Positions 22,220 to 35,473 of a DNA stretch of 64,000 nt are shown piece after piece; position 1 is the stretch's first letter; each line of letters starts with the position of its first letter. Location: assembly GCA_033961575.1 (NCBI GenBank), contig CM066736.1, positions 81,120,852 to 81,184,851 on the forward strand. The letters are read 5' to 3'. The DNA is from Aselliscus stoliczkanus (lineage: Eukaryota > Chordata > Mammalia > Chiroptera > Hipposideridae). A program made the translations under genes and the position numbers. The notes beneath the pieces were generated by a model, which was given only the letters and a program-made list of their open reading frames with translations, searched no databases and was not told where the DNA came from.

Positions 22220-24320
22220 CATAGGATGAAGGAAGAGGAGTAGAGCCAATTCCATATAAGGCAACATAACCAGCTTCACTAATTAGATGTGATCTATGAA
22301 CATCTCAGCCTCTGATCAACAGGATAGCAACACTTGGTCCCATGGCTGCTGGACAGAGATGAACTAGCATGGGAAGAGGCAGAAGAACCTGATTCCAAAG
22401 GATTGTGGAGGAGGTCAAGAAGGAAAAATACATTCCTAAAAGCTTATGATGTTTACAATTAGGTAATTTAGTGTGCACTCTAGGAGGAACCATATTATAA
22501 TCTACAGCTTTCAGTATCCAGTTATGACTGCTAGCCATCTTTATAGACAGCTAACTGGGATGATAATATACAGAGGCGGGAGCACGTTCCTGGTGGATGC
22601 CATGATGCTGTTTAATTTTTAGCATATCACTTGGAGGTGGACAGATACCCTTCTATCACAGATAAGGAACATAGAGACTCAAGAAGGTTCACAGCTATTA
22701 ACTCAATCCCCGTCTGTCTAAGGTTTATTATGAAAGTGCATGGAGGTAAAATAATATAACTCCCCTCTTCAAGATGGAAGTAGATAAGAACAGAATGCTT
22801 CCCTTTAAAAGAAGCTCTACTTTATATGAAAGAAACTAAGGCAGTAGAACAGACATATATTTATCTCAATGCAATACATTACATTACTTCCAAAATATTT
22901 AAAATAGCTGCTGGTTTATAACGTTGATCTGATTTTGTTCGCTAAGGCCTATCTGAAGTCACAAGGCACACTAAATTTTCCAAAGCCTGTTCTTTCAAAA
23001 TTCACCGTTAATTGGTTTCCTGACACCAGCGGTCCGTCAAGATAAGAGCTCTTTCTAATATGTGTAGACCTTTCTTTTTTCTTTTTTCCTTTGATCCTAG
23101 TATTTTAATTTTTTAAACATGTTGAGCTTACATTATTGATACAATTCTATATCCTGGTTATTTTTGTTTAACAATATGTAGTAAGTAGTTCCCAACGGAA
23201 TTAAAAAAAATGTATATATTATTTTTTGCACTATATAGATCATGTATTACAGAACTGTATGTTTTGTTTGTATAGATCTTTATTTACTTTAAAATAGAAA
23301 TCAAAAGTTGTTAGTCTTTATAGCTATGTTTAAATGATTTATACTGTTGTAAAATTAGTGCAGTGTGGCTAGCTTAGGAAACAGTGATAGCTTAAAAGTT
23401 GTAGCAATCATTAGTTACACCAGATGTAAATGAACTTAAATAAATTTACCTGAAATAAATATTTTTCCTTTTTAAAACAAAATCCTTTCTGTTACACACT
23501 AAGTACAACTGTGGTTTGAAATAGCTATTGCAATTGTTGTTTTAATGTTGTAGCCCTTGTAACAACTTAGGAAAAAATATAGTTCTAACAGTTGCTGAGT
23601 CCAACTACAATAGAAAGTTCAGTTTCTTTCACAAAAGCTCTGGTAGATCTTCTGCTTGCCAGAACTAGCTCCTGAAAGAAGGTTTAAAGAGTAGAGATTT
23701 ATCTACAATTTTCTCAGTGGCCTCTTTCTATATCATATTTTTCTCATCAAAAGGTTTAAACACTTTTTTATTTCATTCTTTTTACTTTTGCCTTCAGCAA
23801 AAAAAATTATACTTCACATAAAAGTACAAAAACAAACAAAATATAAAAAATGGTATTAATTCTAAGATGTATTTTTCCCCAATTTTATATCACCGAAATT
23901 TGATGGCTTAGAAGTGAAGGCACATCACATTTAAATTGGCAGGTTTTTTTTTTCTTTCTTAATGTCACATAGAATAATGGCTCTTTTTATAACTCAGGAC
24001 ATCTTAGACTTATTGAAATATTATATTTACCTGATAGCTAACATTTGTGGACATAGCTAAGTAAATATTATATTGATAGGAAAATATTTTAACCTGAATG
24101 AAGAAATTTTACTTGCTATTTATCAGTTGCTCATTCATATATGCTTTCTTGTGCAATTATACATTCCATAAATTTTAAGTCAATTTGTTAGACATTTGTT
24201 AAATATCAGGAACACCACAAAGTTCTGAGATATTCCTCTCCTTGGGGCGTTTACTACCTTGGAGGAGAGTTAGATACCCCAAAACAATACAATGTCATAA
24301 AGTCTTTTCAATGGCTACAG
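22220..24320. other. AT-rich unique sequence, nothing recognised
   Basis: About 2.1 kb without recognisable repeat families, long frames or terminal repeats. Confidence 0.4.
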
Positions 24321-24342
24321 AAATGAAAGAGATGGAGCTATT

Positions 24343-24454
24343 GATTTTTTTTTTTTTTTTTGAGGGCAGTGTCACTGGCCCTCATATGTGGGACCCGAAC
24401 CGGGGCCACTGGCTTCCCAAGCCAGTGCTTAACTGGCATCACTTGGCTGGCCCA
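24343..24454 (-). mobile_element. Short tRNA-derived SINE
   Basis: Minus-strand head GGGCCAGCC, then the 'gagggccagtgacactgccctc' block and a poly-A tail (T run at 24343-24360). A 13-bp TSD with one mismatch (24330-24342 and 24455-24467) brackets it. The 'ctggcttcccaagccag' arm is well kept. Confidence 0.9.
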
Positions 24455-24469
24455 AGATAGAGCTATTCT

Positions 24470-25290
24470 TTGAAATGATCTACTGTCCTTATGCTCTTGA
24501 AATCTTTCAATGTGGATGTTTACCTAAGTCTAACCTGGAGGTTTAGTAACATCCATTTTGTAGTGTACACCTTATAGGGAGAAGTTTCAGAAAAATACCT
24601 GAGTAAACTCATAATCAAATGTAAACCTAACTGGCTAATATTTTCTGGGGGAAAAAAGTGTGCTTTGGAAGCTACACAACTTACTAGCTGTGCCATCTTT
24701 TTTTTTAAATTTTTTTTTAAAGTTGCTCCTTTTCTTCCCTATTATTTTCATATCCAAAGTCACTTAAGAATCACTTCCTATTGCTCTACAAATCAGGGGT
24801 ATATGGTAAAAATGGGAAAAGAAATGAAAGTAGAATTAAGTGTAGCATTTAGGGAATACTTTGGCTTTTTTAATTCGTTAATCAAGGAATGCTCACCTTT
24901 GAATTATAGTAATAGTCAGTTTGCCAAGATGGTTCATTAAAATCCAAATCTTATTATATATTACATGCTTTATGCTTTTCACACAAACTTATTATACTGC
25001 TCAGAGAAGGTGATCTCTGAAAGCACATTAGACTAATGTTCCTGAAACACTGGCTAATGTAAGTTTTATTGGATTGTTGTAACCAAAAGAAAGGTTACCT
25101 AATTATTTCTTCCGATAATAATTTACTGAAAGGAAAATATAATGAATTCACTACTGTTAAATGTTTGACCTTGAAATACCTTGTCCATCGTTGAAATTTA
25201 TAATGTAATATTATTACAATAGAAATCAGAATCAAACAATACTTCAATATGATATTTTTCCATGTTTTATCTAGCATAGAGTAATGACAG
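24470..25290. other. AT-rich unique sequence, nothing recognised
   Basis: No gene or repeat recognised. T-runs lie at 24697-24720. Confidence 0.4.
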
Positions 25291-25291
25291 C

Positions 25292-25500
25292 TATCATTTA
25301 TTGAGTGCTTACTCTGCTAAGCACTTTGCCATTGCTACATTTTATCCACACAAAAACTCTTGGAGGGTATTATTATTGTCCTGATTCTTCAGATAAATAA
25401 GCTGGGACTCGGAGAGGTCAAGTCATTTAGTCCAAGTTACAAAGCTACGTTAGTGGCAAAAGCCAAGTTTAAACACGGGAATCTCGATGCAAAACTCTCA
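25292..25500 (-). repeat. MIR SINE relic, antisense
   Basis: It has 'atcatttattgagtgcttact', 'gctgggactcggagaggtcaagtcat' and 'agctacgttagtggcaaaagcc' in antisense MIR order. Confidence 0.8.
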
Positions 25501-25624
25501 TGCTATACTGTATATTTATCTTAATTCCACAAGGAAAGTTATCATTTATGGGTGGAAATACTGATGGGGTGTGGATTCCCCACTTATCCCAGTAATTTAA
25601 GCAATCTCTAAATCATGTTTTGGA

Positions 25625-25830
25625 GTAGTAACATTATGAAAGGAGTCAAAAAATCAAGAAGTCAACTGTGCTAGTTCAAATCCCAGCTCTACCACTTGCG
25701 GCCATGTGGCTTTGAACCTGTTGTGTAAGCTCTTCAAGCCTCACTTTCTCTTTCTGTGACTATGGATACCTATCTGAGTTTTGTGTGACGATCAGAAAAC
25801 GCCTGAAAATCCTTATGAGAAAGATTTGTT
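25625..25830 (+). repeat. MIR SINE relic
   Basis: It has 'tagttcaaatcccagctctaccacttg', 'catgtggctttgaacc' and 'cctcactttctctttctgtga' in MIR order. Confidence 0.8.
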
Positions 25831-25961
25831 AAGTCTACTTACTTGAAAGTTGTTTATTTTGGACTAGCAGTTTCCACATGCGTTGTTCTGAAATAGGAGA
25901 GTGCATGCTTTGGAATTTTAAAACCTCCTATTATCTTTCTTGCATACATACAATATAAAAG

Positions 25962-26281
<320 letters not shown>

Positions 26282-26715
26282 TATATATAACTTTAATTTA
26301 TACTTATTTATATCAGGCTTTATTTCTTAAGTAAATTTAAATTAGATTTATCTTTATTTAAAACCTATCAAAGAAGGCAATACTCTACTCTGATCTCCAA
26401 ATATATTACAGATAACGTTACCAGCTATATTCAAACAGGATTTTATTTTCAAGAGGTATCTGAATACCCTTCATCATCCATGCAATAGCAGTTTTATCAG
26501 TTAGTACATAGAGTGTGCCTGCTTCCTTCTTTCGATTGAGTTTCCTTAGGGAGGTGGAGTGGGAGGGGAAGTTGTCTCTCTAGTACCACACAGGTAAGGA
26601 AGTGAGGGAAGAGGGACTGGTTGGATGGGGATATGGCAACAGGTGCCTTAGCAAGTCCCAGGGGGAGCTCTGGATCTGGTCTAGATTTTAAGGGGAGACT
26701 GAAATCAAGGCAAGG

Positions 26716-26730
26716 GGATCTGGACTTTTT
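26716..26730. repeat. Left TSD of truncated L1
   Basis: GGATCTGGACTTTTT here is repeated perfectly at 27252-27266. Confidence 0.9.
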
Positions 26731-27251
26731 TTTTTTCTTTTTGGTAAAGTTTATTGGGGTGACAATTGTTAGCAAAGTTACATAGGTTTCAGGTGTACAA
26801 TTCTGTAATACATCATCTCTGTATCACATTGTGTGTTTACCACCCAGAGCCAGTTCTCCTTCCATCACCATATATTTGATCCCCTTTACCCTATCTACCA
26901 TCCCCCTCCCCGCTTACCCTCTAGTAACCACTAAACTATTGTCTGGGTGTATGAGTTTTTGTTTCTTTATTTGTTTGTCTTGTTCTTTTGTTATTTTCAG
27001 TTTTATATACCACATATCAGTGAAATCATATGGTTCTCTACTTTTTCGGTCTGATTTATTTCGCTTAGCATTACAATCTCAAGATCCATGCATGTTGTCG
27101 CAAATGGCACTATTTCCTCTTTTCTTATGGTGGAATAGTATTCCATTGTGTATATATATACCACAATGTCTTTATCCAATCATCTATTGAAGGACACATT
27201 GACTGTTTTCATGTCTTGGTCACCGTAAATAAACTTGCAATGAACATCAGA
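26731..27251 (-). mobile_element. 5'-truncated L1 (521 bp)
   Basis: A T run followed by 'aaagtttattggggtgacaa' is the L1 3' end in reverse. The rest is ORF2 C-terminal and 3' UTR sequence, homologous to the left side of the L1 at 32669. A perfect 15-bp TSD brackets it. The plus-strand frame at 26831-27190 (119 codons) is antisense L1, not a gene. Confidence 0.92.
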
Positions 27252-27269
27252 GGATCTGGACTTTTTAAC

Positions 27270-28040
27270 ATCATATCATTAGATTCAGGGTGCCTCTCCC
27301 ATCACACCCACACACCGAGAGGGCACATAACCTTTGTTGAACAATTTCTCTAGAGGAACATAAGTTTGAGGCATCAGCCACCGCTAGCCCTGGAAGGTGG
27401 AGCAATGAGAGAGAGAGCACTCTTTCCAAAGGAGGGACCTAGACAACACAGCACAGTATCCACTGCCCTTGGTTTCTTGTAAGTCATAAGCTTATAGGCA
27501 TTCGACCATTTTGCTGCTCCCACCCCTTCCAGTGGATGAGGCTCTGCTCACTGTCTTTTGCTGTGCTTTCCTTTTTATGTCCCCCAATGTTTGATTTGTT
27601 CTTTGTTCTGGAGATTGATTCTTCTCTGGGATATTTAATTCATTGTTATGTGCAACATTTATTATTTTGTATCACTTTCAGTTTAAATAAATATGAACTT
27701 TGTACTTTAATTATCTTCCCTCCTTTCTTGCACATGTGCTACTTTTGCTCTTCTGCAATTTGAGTGTACAGTTAGGTTAATAATGTTCACACAGTCATGG
27801 CAAGCTACCTTAATCTAAGCCAAAACCAACAACATTCAGTGGTAGAGATTTATATGAACACAAAAATGATCATCTGAGTTGCATAATTTTGCTTTGAAAC
27901 ATATATTTGGTTATATATAATCAACCAATGAACGAATAAAGACCCATTAAGAATGCTTATCAGAATGCCAAAATTGAAAAATCTCTAGTGAGAGGACAGT
28001 GCACAATCATGTGCCTCCAAACACAAGAAGCATCATCATC
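27270..28040. other. Unique sequence, nothing recognised
   Basis: No gene or clear repeat. A 75-codon frame at 27536-27763 is hydrophobic by composition only. Confidence 0.35.
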
Positions 28041-28049
28041 TATGTGGCA

Positions 28050-28430
28050 ATCCTGGCCGAGAATGCAAAACTTGAAAGTGATGGTGAAGAAACCTCAGAT
28101 AAATCTGAAGTGATTAAAAAATGTTCTATTATAAAAATAAAGATAGAGAACTAAAATCTTCAGGAATGTCAGTATCAAATGTCAATGAAGGACTGTGCTA
28201 AGAGTCCAGCTAGAAGGAGGCTTGAGAAGTGATGCTGTGCTTGGCCTTATGCTGGAGGAGAAACAGGTGCTCTAGAGGACATTATTGGGTCTATTGGCAG
28301 TATTAGAGTACACAAAACAAATTAGACATAAATATTGTATCCATGTAAAATTTACTGAAGTTGATGGCTAATCATGGGTAACGTACAAGAACATCACGAT
28401 TTTTCGGAAATACATACTGAAGCCACGGCT
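28050..28430 (+). repeat. Old L1 3' UTR relic
   Basis: The words 'gtgaagaaacctcagataaatc', 'aatgtcagtatcaaatgtcaatgaagg' and 'tttttcggaaatacatactgaag' come in the order typical of mammalian-wide L1M 3' UTRs. Diverged. Confidence 0.5.
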
Positions 28431-28439
28431 CCATTTACC

Positions 28440-29510
28440 CATGTTAGCCATGAATCACTTCTTCAACCCTAAACTCCCACTGTCATATCCACACCGTTTT
28501 TAGCCATTGAATAAGAAATTATATCTGTCTTTCATGGTCATTGAGGCAAACCTATAGGGTGCCTTAGAATTAGTTCCTAGGTGTGTGAGGTAGCCAACAC
28601 AACTCACACCACCCGTGGGAAACAGGCATGGATGGTCATGTATGCATAAATACAGGGAAGGGACCTATAAATACTTTGTAGGAAGGAACATTGCTCGAGC
28701 ATATCAAGGAAATGAAGACTCAGGAGTCCTTTGTAACATGATGTTTATGGGTAATAAGAGAAACAACAAAGAACTACTGAATATAATGGATGGCTATTCT
28801 TCCTGTTTCATGAAGGACACTCACCATAAAGTATGCAAGGTTAATTCTAGGGAGTTGGACAGACACACGTACATGCGCATATGTACACACACATATACAC
28901 CTGTACACATGCATGTGTTTCTACTTGCATTTTCTAAAAACAAGGTATATATTAATAATTAGATAACTATGTGAGTTAAAGAAAGTGTCCCAATGGGAGT
29001 GCACTCCTTTTGTGACAACTGGCTAATTTTCAGTTAATATATTTTATATAAATAGCATTCAGTTTTTGTAATATTAAATGTTTATAAACAAATTTACCCA
29101 TATTTACTAAATGCAGACTTAATCTAATACTAAACTCAGTTTATGTCTTTCTTTTCACTGAACCTTTTGTAGTATGATTTCCTTTTCTTGATTTTTATTT
29201 TAAAAATGGGACTTTTTTTAAAAAATAACATTTTCTGAGTATATTTAACTCTTTGAAATAAGTTAGTATCTCTTTACCTTGCAATTTATTCATAATCTTT
29301 GGGACTGTATATATATATGACTCAAAATCCTTTAGATTTTGTTCATTTTGTTTTAGAATTTACTGTCACTGGGGATGGTTGAATCAGAGTAATTCTGTAT
29401 ATTTTTGATACTGGTTTAATGCCTGGATCTTTAAAAATCATTATCATTGAAATGTAATGTTTTCTTTTTTATTTCTTTATTTTTTTTCCCAAAATATGTC
29501 TTGTTATGGA
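28440..29510. other. No gene; AC-rich patch at 28858-28917
   Basis: A 115-codon frame at 28615-28962 ends in a CACA/TACA low-complexity patch and has no recognisable domain. The rest is AT-rich and unidentified. Confidence 0.35.
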
Positions 29511-29513
29511 ATC

Positions 29514-29582
29514 TCCTTCCTTCCTTCCTTCCTTCCTTCCTTCCTTCCTTCCTTCCTTCCTTCCTTCCTTCCTTCCTTCCTT
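29514..29582. repeat. (TTCC)n microsatellite
   Basis: About 17 uninterrupted TTCC units. Confidence 0.97.
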
Positions 29583-29689
29583 TTCTTTCTTTCCATTTAC
29601 TAGACATTCAATGATATTAAGGAATAAGGAATTGTTCACCTTTTATTTAGGTGTGAAAAGTTTTATGATTATGTTATAAAGGGCTCTAA

Positions 29690-29892
29690 CCTTGGAGAGA
29701 TGCATTCTGAAATATTTGTGGAAGAAATAACTGAATGCCTGAGATTTACTTCAAAATAACTCAGGAGGGGGCAGGACAGGTTGTGGGTAATTGATGGTCA
29801 GAGTTGGCTGGGTGCATGGGGTTCACTGTGCTATTCCGTGGACTGTTGCCCTAAGTTCTAAATTCTTCCTAATTCAAACACACAAAAAGTTA
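29690..29892 (+). repeat. Old L1 3' end relic
   Basis: It has 'tgagatttacttcaaaataactcagg', 'gggtgcatggggttcactgtgctattc' and an 'acaaaaagtta' end. This is the terminal pattern of L1M elements. Confidence 0.6.
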
Positions 29893-30400
29893 CTTAGCAA
29901 GGTCTGACTTCCCCCTCCCCCTCCCAGCCCAACCCCAGCCTTCTGCCCCTGGGCCAACCCCACGACTAGAGGAGTACGCATGTCTGAGTTGTCCAACCTC
30001 CCTACAAAACCAGCCACAGGAGAGATCTGAGGTGAGGGAAAAATGCTTTAATAGGGGTCCCACCTGCAGTGTCACACTCAATGGCTCAGCGACTTGCAGC
30101 CCTTGAGCATGGGGCAAAGGATGACCTGGGCACTGCTCGCTGCTGAGCATATGCTGAAGAGCTTGATCCAGCTGTGCTTGTCCTTGCATTGATGCTGCTG
30201 GGCTGCTGCTCCTTCCTGAGTGCCTTGCCCAGGGTAGGCTGGGTGGTGGGGAGTCCCCAGGTGTCCTGGAGCCCCCAGCCAGACCTGGGACTGGGGCCAC
30301 CTCACACCCACTAGCACCACCTACCTATTGACTGGGCTCAACAGGTGGCTGGAGGAACTACACTAGAGAGCCATGTCTAAGGGGCCAGTCATGCTGACCT
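29893..30400 (-). pseudogene. GC-rich insert, possible retrocopy of unknown gene
   Basis: Markedly GC-rich island in AT-rich surroundings. On the minus strand an open frame of 80 codons (30320-30078) ends with a stop, followed about 35 bp later by ATTAAAGCATTTTT, which resembles a polyadenylation signal. A second overlapping frame runs 30300-29890 (136 codons). I do not recognise either protein. No poly-A tail follows the signal and no TSD was found, so retrocopy status is a guess; an unprocessed duplicate or unusual repeat is possible. Confidence 0.3.
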
Positions 30401-30404
30401 GCTA

Positions 30405-32180
30405 TGGGACATTTCTATTTAATTTTTGCCTGAAAAGTTTGAAGACATTAATATTTTTACTTCCTGGGAAATTGTTCCAATATACTCACTGTTAATTATA
30501 TCAGGAAATATTATTTCTCCTGAAATCCTAAAATTTCAACATGCAATGTTTTATTCTATTTTCTGTGTCTGTTATCTTTCTCTTTAATCTTTGTCACACT
30601 TTTCTTCTATATTCTCCAGAGACTTCTCATTTCTTTGTGTTATTGCCCATACTTCCTGTGGCTTTACGTTGGCTTTCCTGACACTGGTAATATAATTTTA
30701 TATTTCATGTGCTTTCAAATAAGTTTGCTGCTGTTGGCTATTTTTCTAGGGGATTTTTAAAAGTAGAAAATTATTGTCCTTTTATTTCAACCTCTTGTTC
30801 ACTTGAAAATGCTTATTTTTCTTAAAGTTTATATTGATTTGCTTAGAATGCACACCCTTTTAAATTTTAGAATTTATTCCAAAGAGGTTTCTTTTTTTTT
30901 TTTTTTCATATTTTTCTCCCAGTTAAAGCCAATGATAAAGACATATTGACTTCAGGTTCCCTAACAGATAGGGTCTGAGGATTACTCTTAAATCTTATGC
31001 CCAAAGATTTTAATTCTTATGGAACTCTGTCTCAGTTTAACATCTGGAAGGCAATTAGCTCTGTGCAACTACTGTAGAAATTCATCTGGTGTCGCCTCTG
31101 CAAGACTAATGTGGAATCAGCTCTTATTTCCTATTGCTTTCTTTTCTGTCACTCAAAATCACCACCGACAGTTCTCTGCTTTTAATAGACCCTGAGTCTC
31201 TAAGCTAATGGAATACTAAAATGAAGTATTTTTCTTCTTCTCTGCAAGAGGGGTTAATCTCTTTCATGAGGCAAATCACAAGTGGACACCACACTATCAA
31301 ATTCATACCCCAGTTTCCTCATTTTGTCAATAGTTGTCAATGTATTCTTTGTCTTTTTATGTATCATAAAAAATAGTAAAAAGTTGAATTTGAAGTTGAA
31401 AGATGTGTCAAAGACTGCTAGTTAATTGCCATTTTATATTAGATGTAAAGTAATTGCTTTTACATCAACTGGCCTGAATCCTATAGTTATAGGTACCTAC
31501 CAATTCTGGGAGGAAAATTATTCTCAGGATAAAGTGAATTAAAAGGAGATTTAGTGGGCAGAACACTGAAGTAGCAGGTAAGAGTACCATTTTCTTATTG
31601 TGGTACTCAGGCTGACTTTTCACAAGTCATCTCTCATTTTCATGGCTGAGTTTCTTATTTGCTTTGCAAGTATATTAGGCTTAGTTGTTAACTTGCATTC
31701 ATGTTCTAGCTGGTCCTTAGGTTTTTTTTTTTTTCTTTTGTTTGCACTTTAAAAGTTCAGAGAAAAAAATGGTATACTTCTAAGTGTTAGATCTTTTGCA
31801 AAGGTAGATTGTAAAGAAAACTCACACAATGTTAACAGCTGCCATCTGTTGAAGAAGAGAATGTTAAGTATTGTGTATTTCTAATAGGGTCTGCTAGATA
31901 CAATCATGTTACTAAATGATAATTATAACAGGTATATATTGTACAGAGAGGAACCAATAAATTACATTTATTCGTTTAAAGCTTTGTTTTGGAAGATGAT
32001 TCACTTAACTACTTTATTAAAATAGCTGGATTTGTTATTTTAAGAGAAAAAAATGTTTATATGTATATATTTTTCGTAACCATGTCTATAGAATACAGCA
32101 GTCTCCTGTGACCTTGATACCCACTGGCCCAGCATTCATACATTTTCATTATAGCTTTGAATTGGAATAGCACACACTTA
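30405..32180. other. AT-rich sequence, nothing recognised
   Basis: About 1.8 kb without recognisable gene or repeat. T-runs lie near 30890-30906 and 31722-31735. Confidence 0.4.
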
Positions 32181-32184
32181 TTGA

Positions 32185-32650
32185 TTCTCTTAATCGTTCA
32201 AATATTTATTAAGTTCTTACTATGCCCCTGCCCAATGTTAGCCAAGGAAGATACAGACATGAAAAGTTGCAACCTCTGTTTTCAAGAAGCCCAAAGGCCA
32301 AAGAGAAAAACAGAAGACACAATATCTTTTAGATATCTTTTATACAATGTGACGAGTTCAATGTAGGTAAATAAGAAGGGTGGCAAACCTGGCGCAAGTT
32401 TAAGGCAGGTTTTCTACATTTTGTGATGTAACCTGCATTTTGAAGTGTGAGAAGAAACTGTAAAGATAAAGGGAGTTAGCAGGGGGGGTGAAGGCCATTC
32501 AAGATAAAGGGAGTGACACAGGTGTGACATAGTTAGCTACCTTCTGAGACCCATGAATAGTTTAGGATAGAACATAGGAGCAGTGGAAAGAGCAGTCAAG
32601 ACCTTGTGTACCATTTTAAGGAGTTAGAATTTTCTTTTCTCAAAAGTGGA
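32185..32650 (-). repeat. L2 LINE relic, antisense, at the insertion point of the large L1
   Basis: It has 'aaatatttattaagttcttactatgcccctgccc' at the left, then 'ggagcagtggaaagagcag' and 'accttgtgtaccattttaaggag', in antisense L2 order. The 6.4-kb L1 landed at its right end. Confidence 0.5.
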
Positions 32651-32651
32651 A

Positions 32652-32668
32652 CATAACTTAATGCTTTT
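32652..32668. repeat. Left TSD of near-full-length L1
   Basis: CATAACTTAATGCTTTT here matches 39095-39111 at 16 of 17 positions. Confidence 0.9.
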
Positions 32669-33221
32669 TATTCTTTTTTTTATTTATATATACTTTTAAT
32701 TAGCTTCAGGTGTACAACAAAGTGCAATAGTTATACTTTTTACCCCTCAAAGTGACAACCCTCTTCCCCCAATTCTCCCCTCCCACTTCTCCCCCCTGCC
32801 CCATGTCATACTATCTATTACAATTCCTTTGATTCCCTTCCACCATATAATCCACATCCCGTGACTGTCTATATATTCAATTACAGTTGGCATACAATAT
32901 TATACAACATCAATTTCAGGTATACAGTGCCGTGATCTAGTCTCTACTCCATCCATGAAGTGGTCTCCCTAACAAAACATGTGACCATCTGACACCCCAC
33001 AAAATTTTAACAACATTATATTCCCCGAACTGTCTTTCATATCCCTGTGACAATACTGTAGTTACCTATTAATCCTTTCCCCTTCTCCCTCATCCCCACC
33101 CCTCTCCCAACTAGCAACCCTGTTTTTCCTCTATATCTATGAAACTATTTCTGTTTCTTATGCTCATTCATTCAGTTTTTCAAATTCCACATATAAGTGA
33201 GATCATGTGGTATTTGTCTTT

Positions 33222-33734
33222 CTCTCACTGACTTATTTCACTCAACATAATAGTCTCTAGGTCCATCCATATTGCTGCAAATGGTACAATTTCATTCTTC
33301 TTTACAGCGGAGTAATACTCCATTGTATAAATGTACCACAGTTTCTTAAGCCAGTCATCTACCGATGGGCATTTTGGTTGTTTCCAAGTCTTGGCTATTG
33401 TAAATAGCGCTGCAATAAACATAGGGGTGCATATATTTTTTCGAATTAGTGTCTTGGATTCCTCTGGGTAGATTCCCAAGAGTGGAATTTGTGGGTCATA
33501 CGGCAGTTCCATTTCCAGTGTTTTGAGATACCTCCATACTGATTTCCATAATGGCTGCACCAATTTGCAGTCCCACCAACAGTGCACCAGTGTTCCCTTT
33601 TCTCCACACCCTCGCCAACACTTGTTGTTTGTTGATTTGTTGATGATAGACATTCTGACTGGAGTGAGGTGGTATCTCATTGTGGTTTTTATTTGCATTT
33701 CTCTGAGGATTAGTGAGGTTGAACATTTTTTCAT
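33222..33734 (-). pseudogene. L1 ORF2 C-terminal segment (Cys-rich domain)
   Basis: A 169-codon segment with the L1 zinc-knuckle-like motif [18 protein letters not shown] at residues 39-56 and the conserved MEYY block near its end. This domain is needed for RNA binding during target-primed reverse transcription. It is out of frame with the RT segment upstream by a frameshift in the 33731-33734 overlap. It ends early at a TGA, where the L1 at 63.7-63.9 kb has a sense codon. Confidence 0.9.
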
Positions 33735-35317
33735 ATGCCTGTTGCCATCTGTATGTCCTCTTTAGAGAAATGCCTCCTCATATCCTCTGCCCATTTTTTA
33801 ATTGGGTTGTTTGTTTTTTTGGTATTGAATTGCATGAGTGTTTTATAAATTTTGGATATCAACCCCTTATCAGATATATCATTGGCAAATATCTTCTCCC
33901 ATTCAGTAGGCTGCCTTTTTGTTTTATTGATGATTTCCTTTGCTGTGAAAAAACTTTTAAGTTTGATGTAATCCCATATGTTCATTTTTTCTTTCATTTC
34001 CCTTGCCTGAGGGTATATATCGGTAAAAATATTACTCAGGGTAATGTCTGCAAACTTACTCCCTATATTTTCTTCTAGGAGTTTTATAGTTTCAGGTCTT
34101 ACATTTAAGTCTTTAATCCATTTTGAGTTTGTTTTCGTATATGGTGTAAGTAGATGGTCTATTTTCATTTTTTTGCATGTGTCAGTCCAGTTTTCCCAGC
34201 ACCATTTATTAAATAGACTATCTTTACTCCAGTGTAAATTCTTGCTTCCATTGTCATAGATTAAATGACCGTATATAGATGGGTTTATTCCTGGGCTCTC
34301 TATTCTATTCCATTGGTCTATGTGTCTGTTTTTATGCCAGTACCATACTGTTTTGATTACTGTAGACTTGTAGTATGTTTTGATGTCAGGTAGTGTGATG
34401 CCTCCCACTTTGTTCTTATTTCTCAACATTGCTGTAGCTATTCGGGGTCTTTTGTTGTTCCATATAAATTTTAGGATTCTATGTTCTATTTCAGAGAAAA
34501 ATGTCCTTGGTAGTTTGATTGGAATTGCATTGAATCTATATATTGCTTTAGGATGTATTGACATTTTAACTATATTAATTCTTCCTATCCATGAGCATGG
34601 TATGTATTTCCATTTATTTGTATCTTCTTTGATTTCTCTCTTCAGTGTCTCATAATTTTGTGAGTACAGGTCTTTTACTTCTTTAGTTAAATTGATTCCT
34701 AGATATTTTATTGTTTTTGAAGCAATTGTAAAAGGGATTGATTTCCTGATTTCTTCTTCTGATAGTTTATTATTGGTGTATAGAAATGCCACTGATTTCT
34801 GAATATTAATTTTGTATCCTGCTACCTTACCAAATTCGTGTATCAGTTCTAGCAGTTTTTTGGTGGACTCTTTAGGATTCTCTATATATAGAATCATGTC
34901 ATCTGCATATAATGACAACTTTACTTCCTCTTTTCCAATTTGGATGCCTTTTATTTCATTTTCTTGTCTGATTGCTGTGGCTAGAACTTCCAGAACTATG
35001 TTAAATAGAAGTGGTGAAAGCGGGCAGCCTTGTCTTGTTCCTGATCTTAAGGGGAAAGCTTTCAGCCTTTCCCCATTGAGAACGATGTTTGCTGTGGGCT
35101 TATCATATATGGCCTTTATTATGCTGAGGTATGATCCCAGCATTCCCACTTTGTTAAGAGTCTTTATCATAAATGGCTGCTGGATTTTGTCAAATGCCTT
35201 TTCTGCATATATTGATATGATCATATGATTTTTATTTTTCATTTTGTTAATGTGATGTATTACGTTAATTGATTTGCGGATATTGAACCAGGCTTGCATA
35301 CCAGGAATGAATCCCAC
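33731..35317 (-). pseudogene. L1 ORF2 reverse transcriptase segment, catalytic Asp lost
   Basis: A 528-codon open segment covering most of the RT domain and the following thumb and linker region. Motif A reads [10 protein letters not shown]: the first, catalytic Asp is Tyr at residue 37 (codon TAT at 35209-35207, one base from GAT). [10 protein letters not shown] is at residues 93-102 and the YADD box at 137-140 is intact. Without the motif A Asp the polymerase should be dead even if the frame were whole. Confidence 0.93.
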
Positions 35318-35473
35318 TTGATCGTGGTGTATGATCTTTTTAATGAGATGCTGATTCGGTTTGCTAGTATTTTGTTGAGAATTTTTGCATCTATGTTCAT
35401 TAGTGATATTGGCCTGTAGTTTTCCTTTTTTGTAATATTTTTGTCTGACTTAGGAATCAGGGTGATAGTGGCT

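Noticed and set aside
26831..27190. 119-codon hydrophobic plus-strand frame resembling a membrane protein
   Set aside because: It is antisense to a truncated L1 with its own TSD.
29514..29582. Tandem repeat considered as CRISPR-like or satellite array
   Set aside because: It is a plain TTCC microsatellite with no spacers. The host is a mammal, so CRISPR is not expected.
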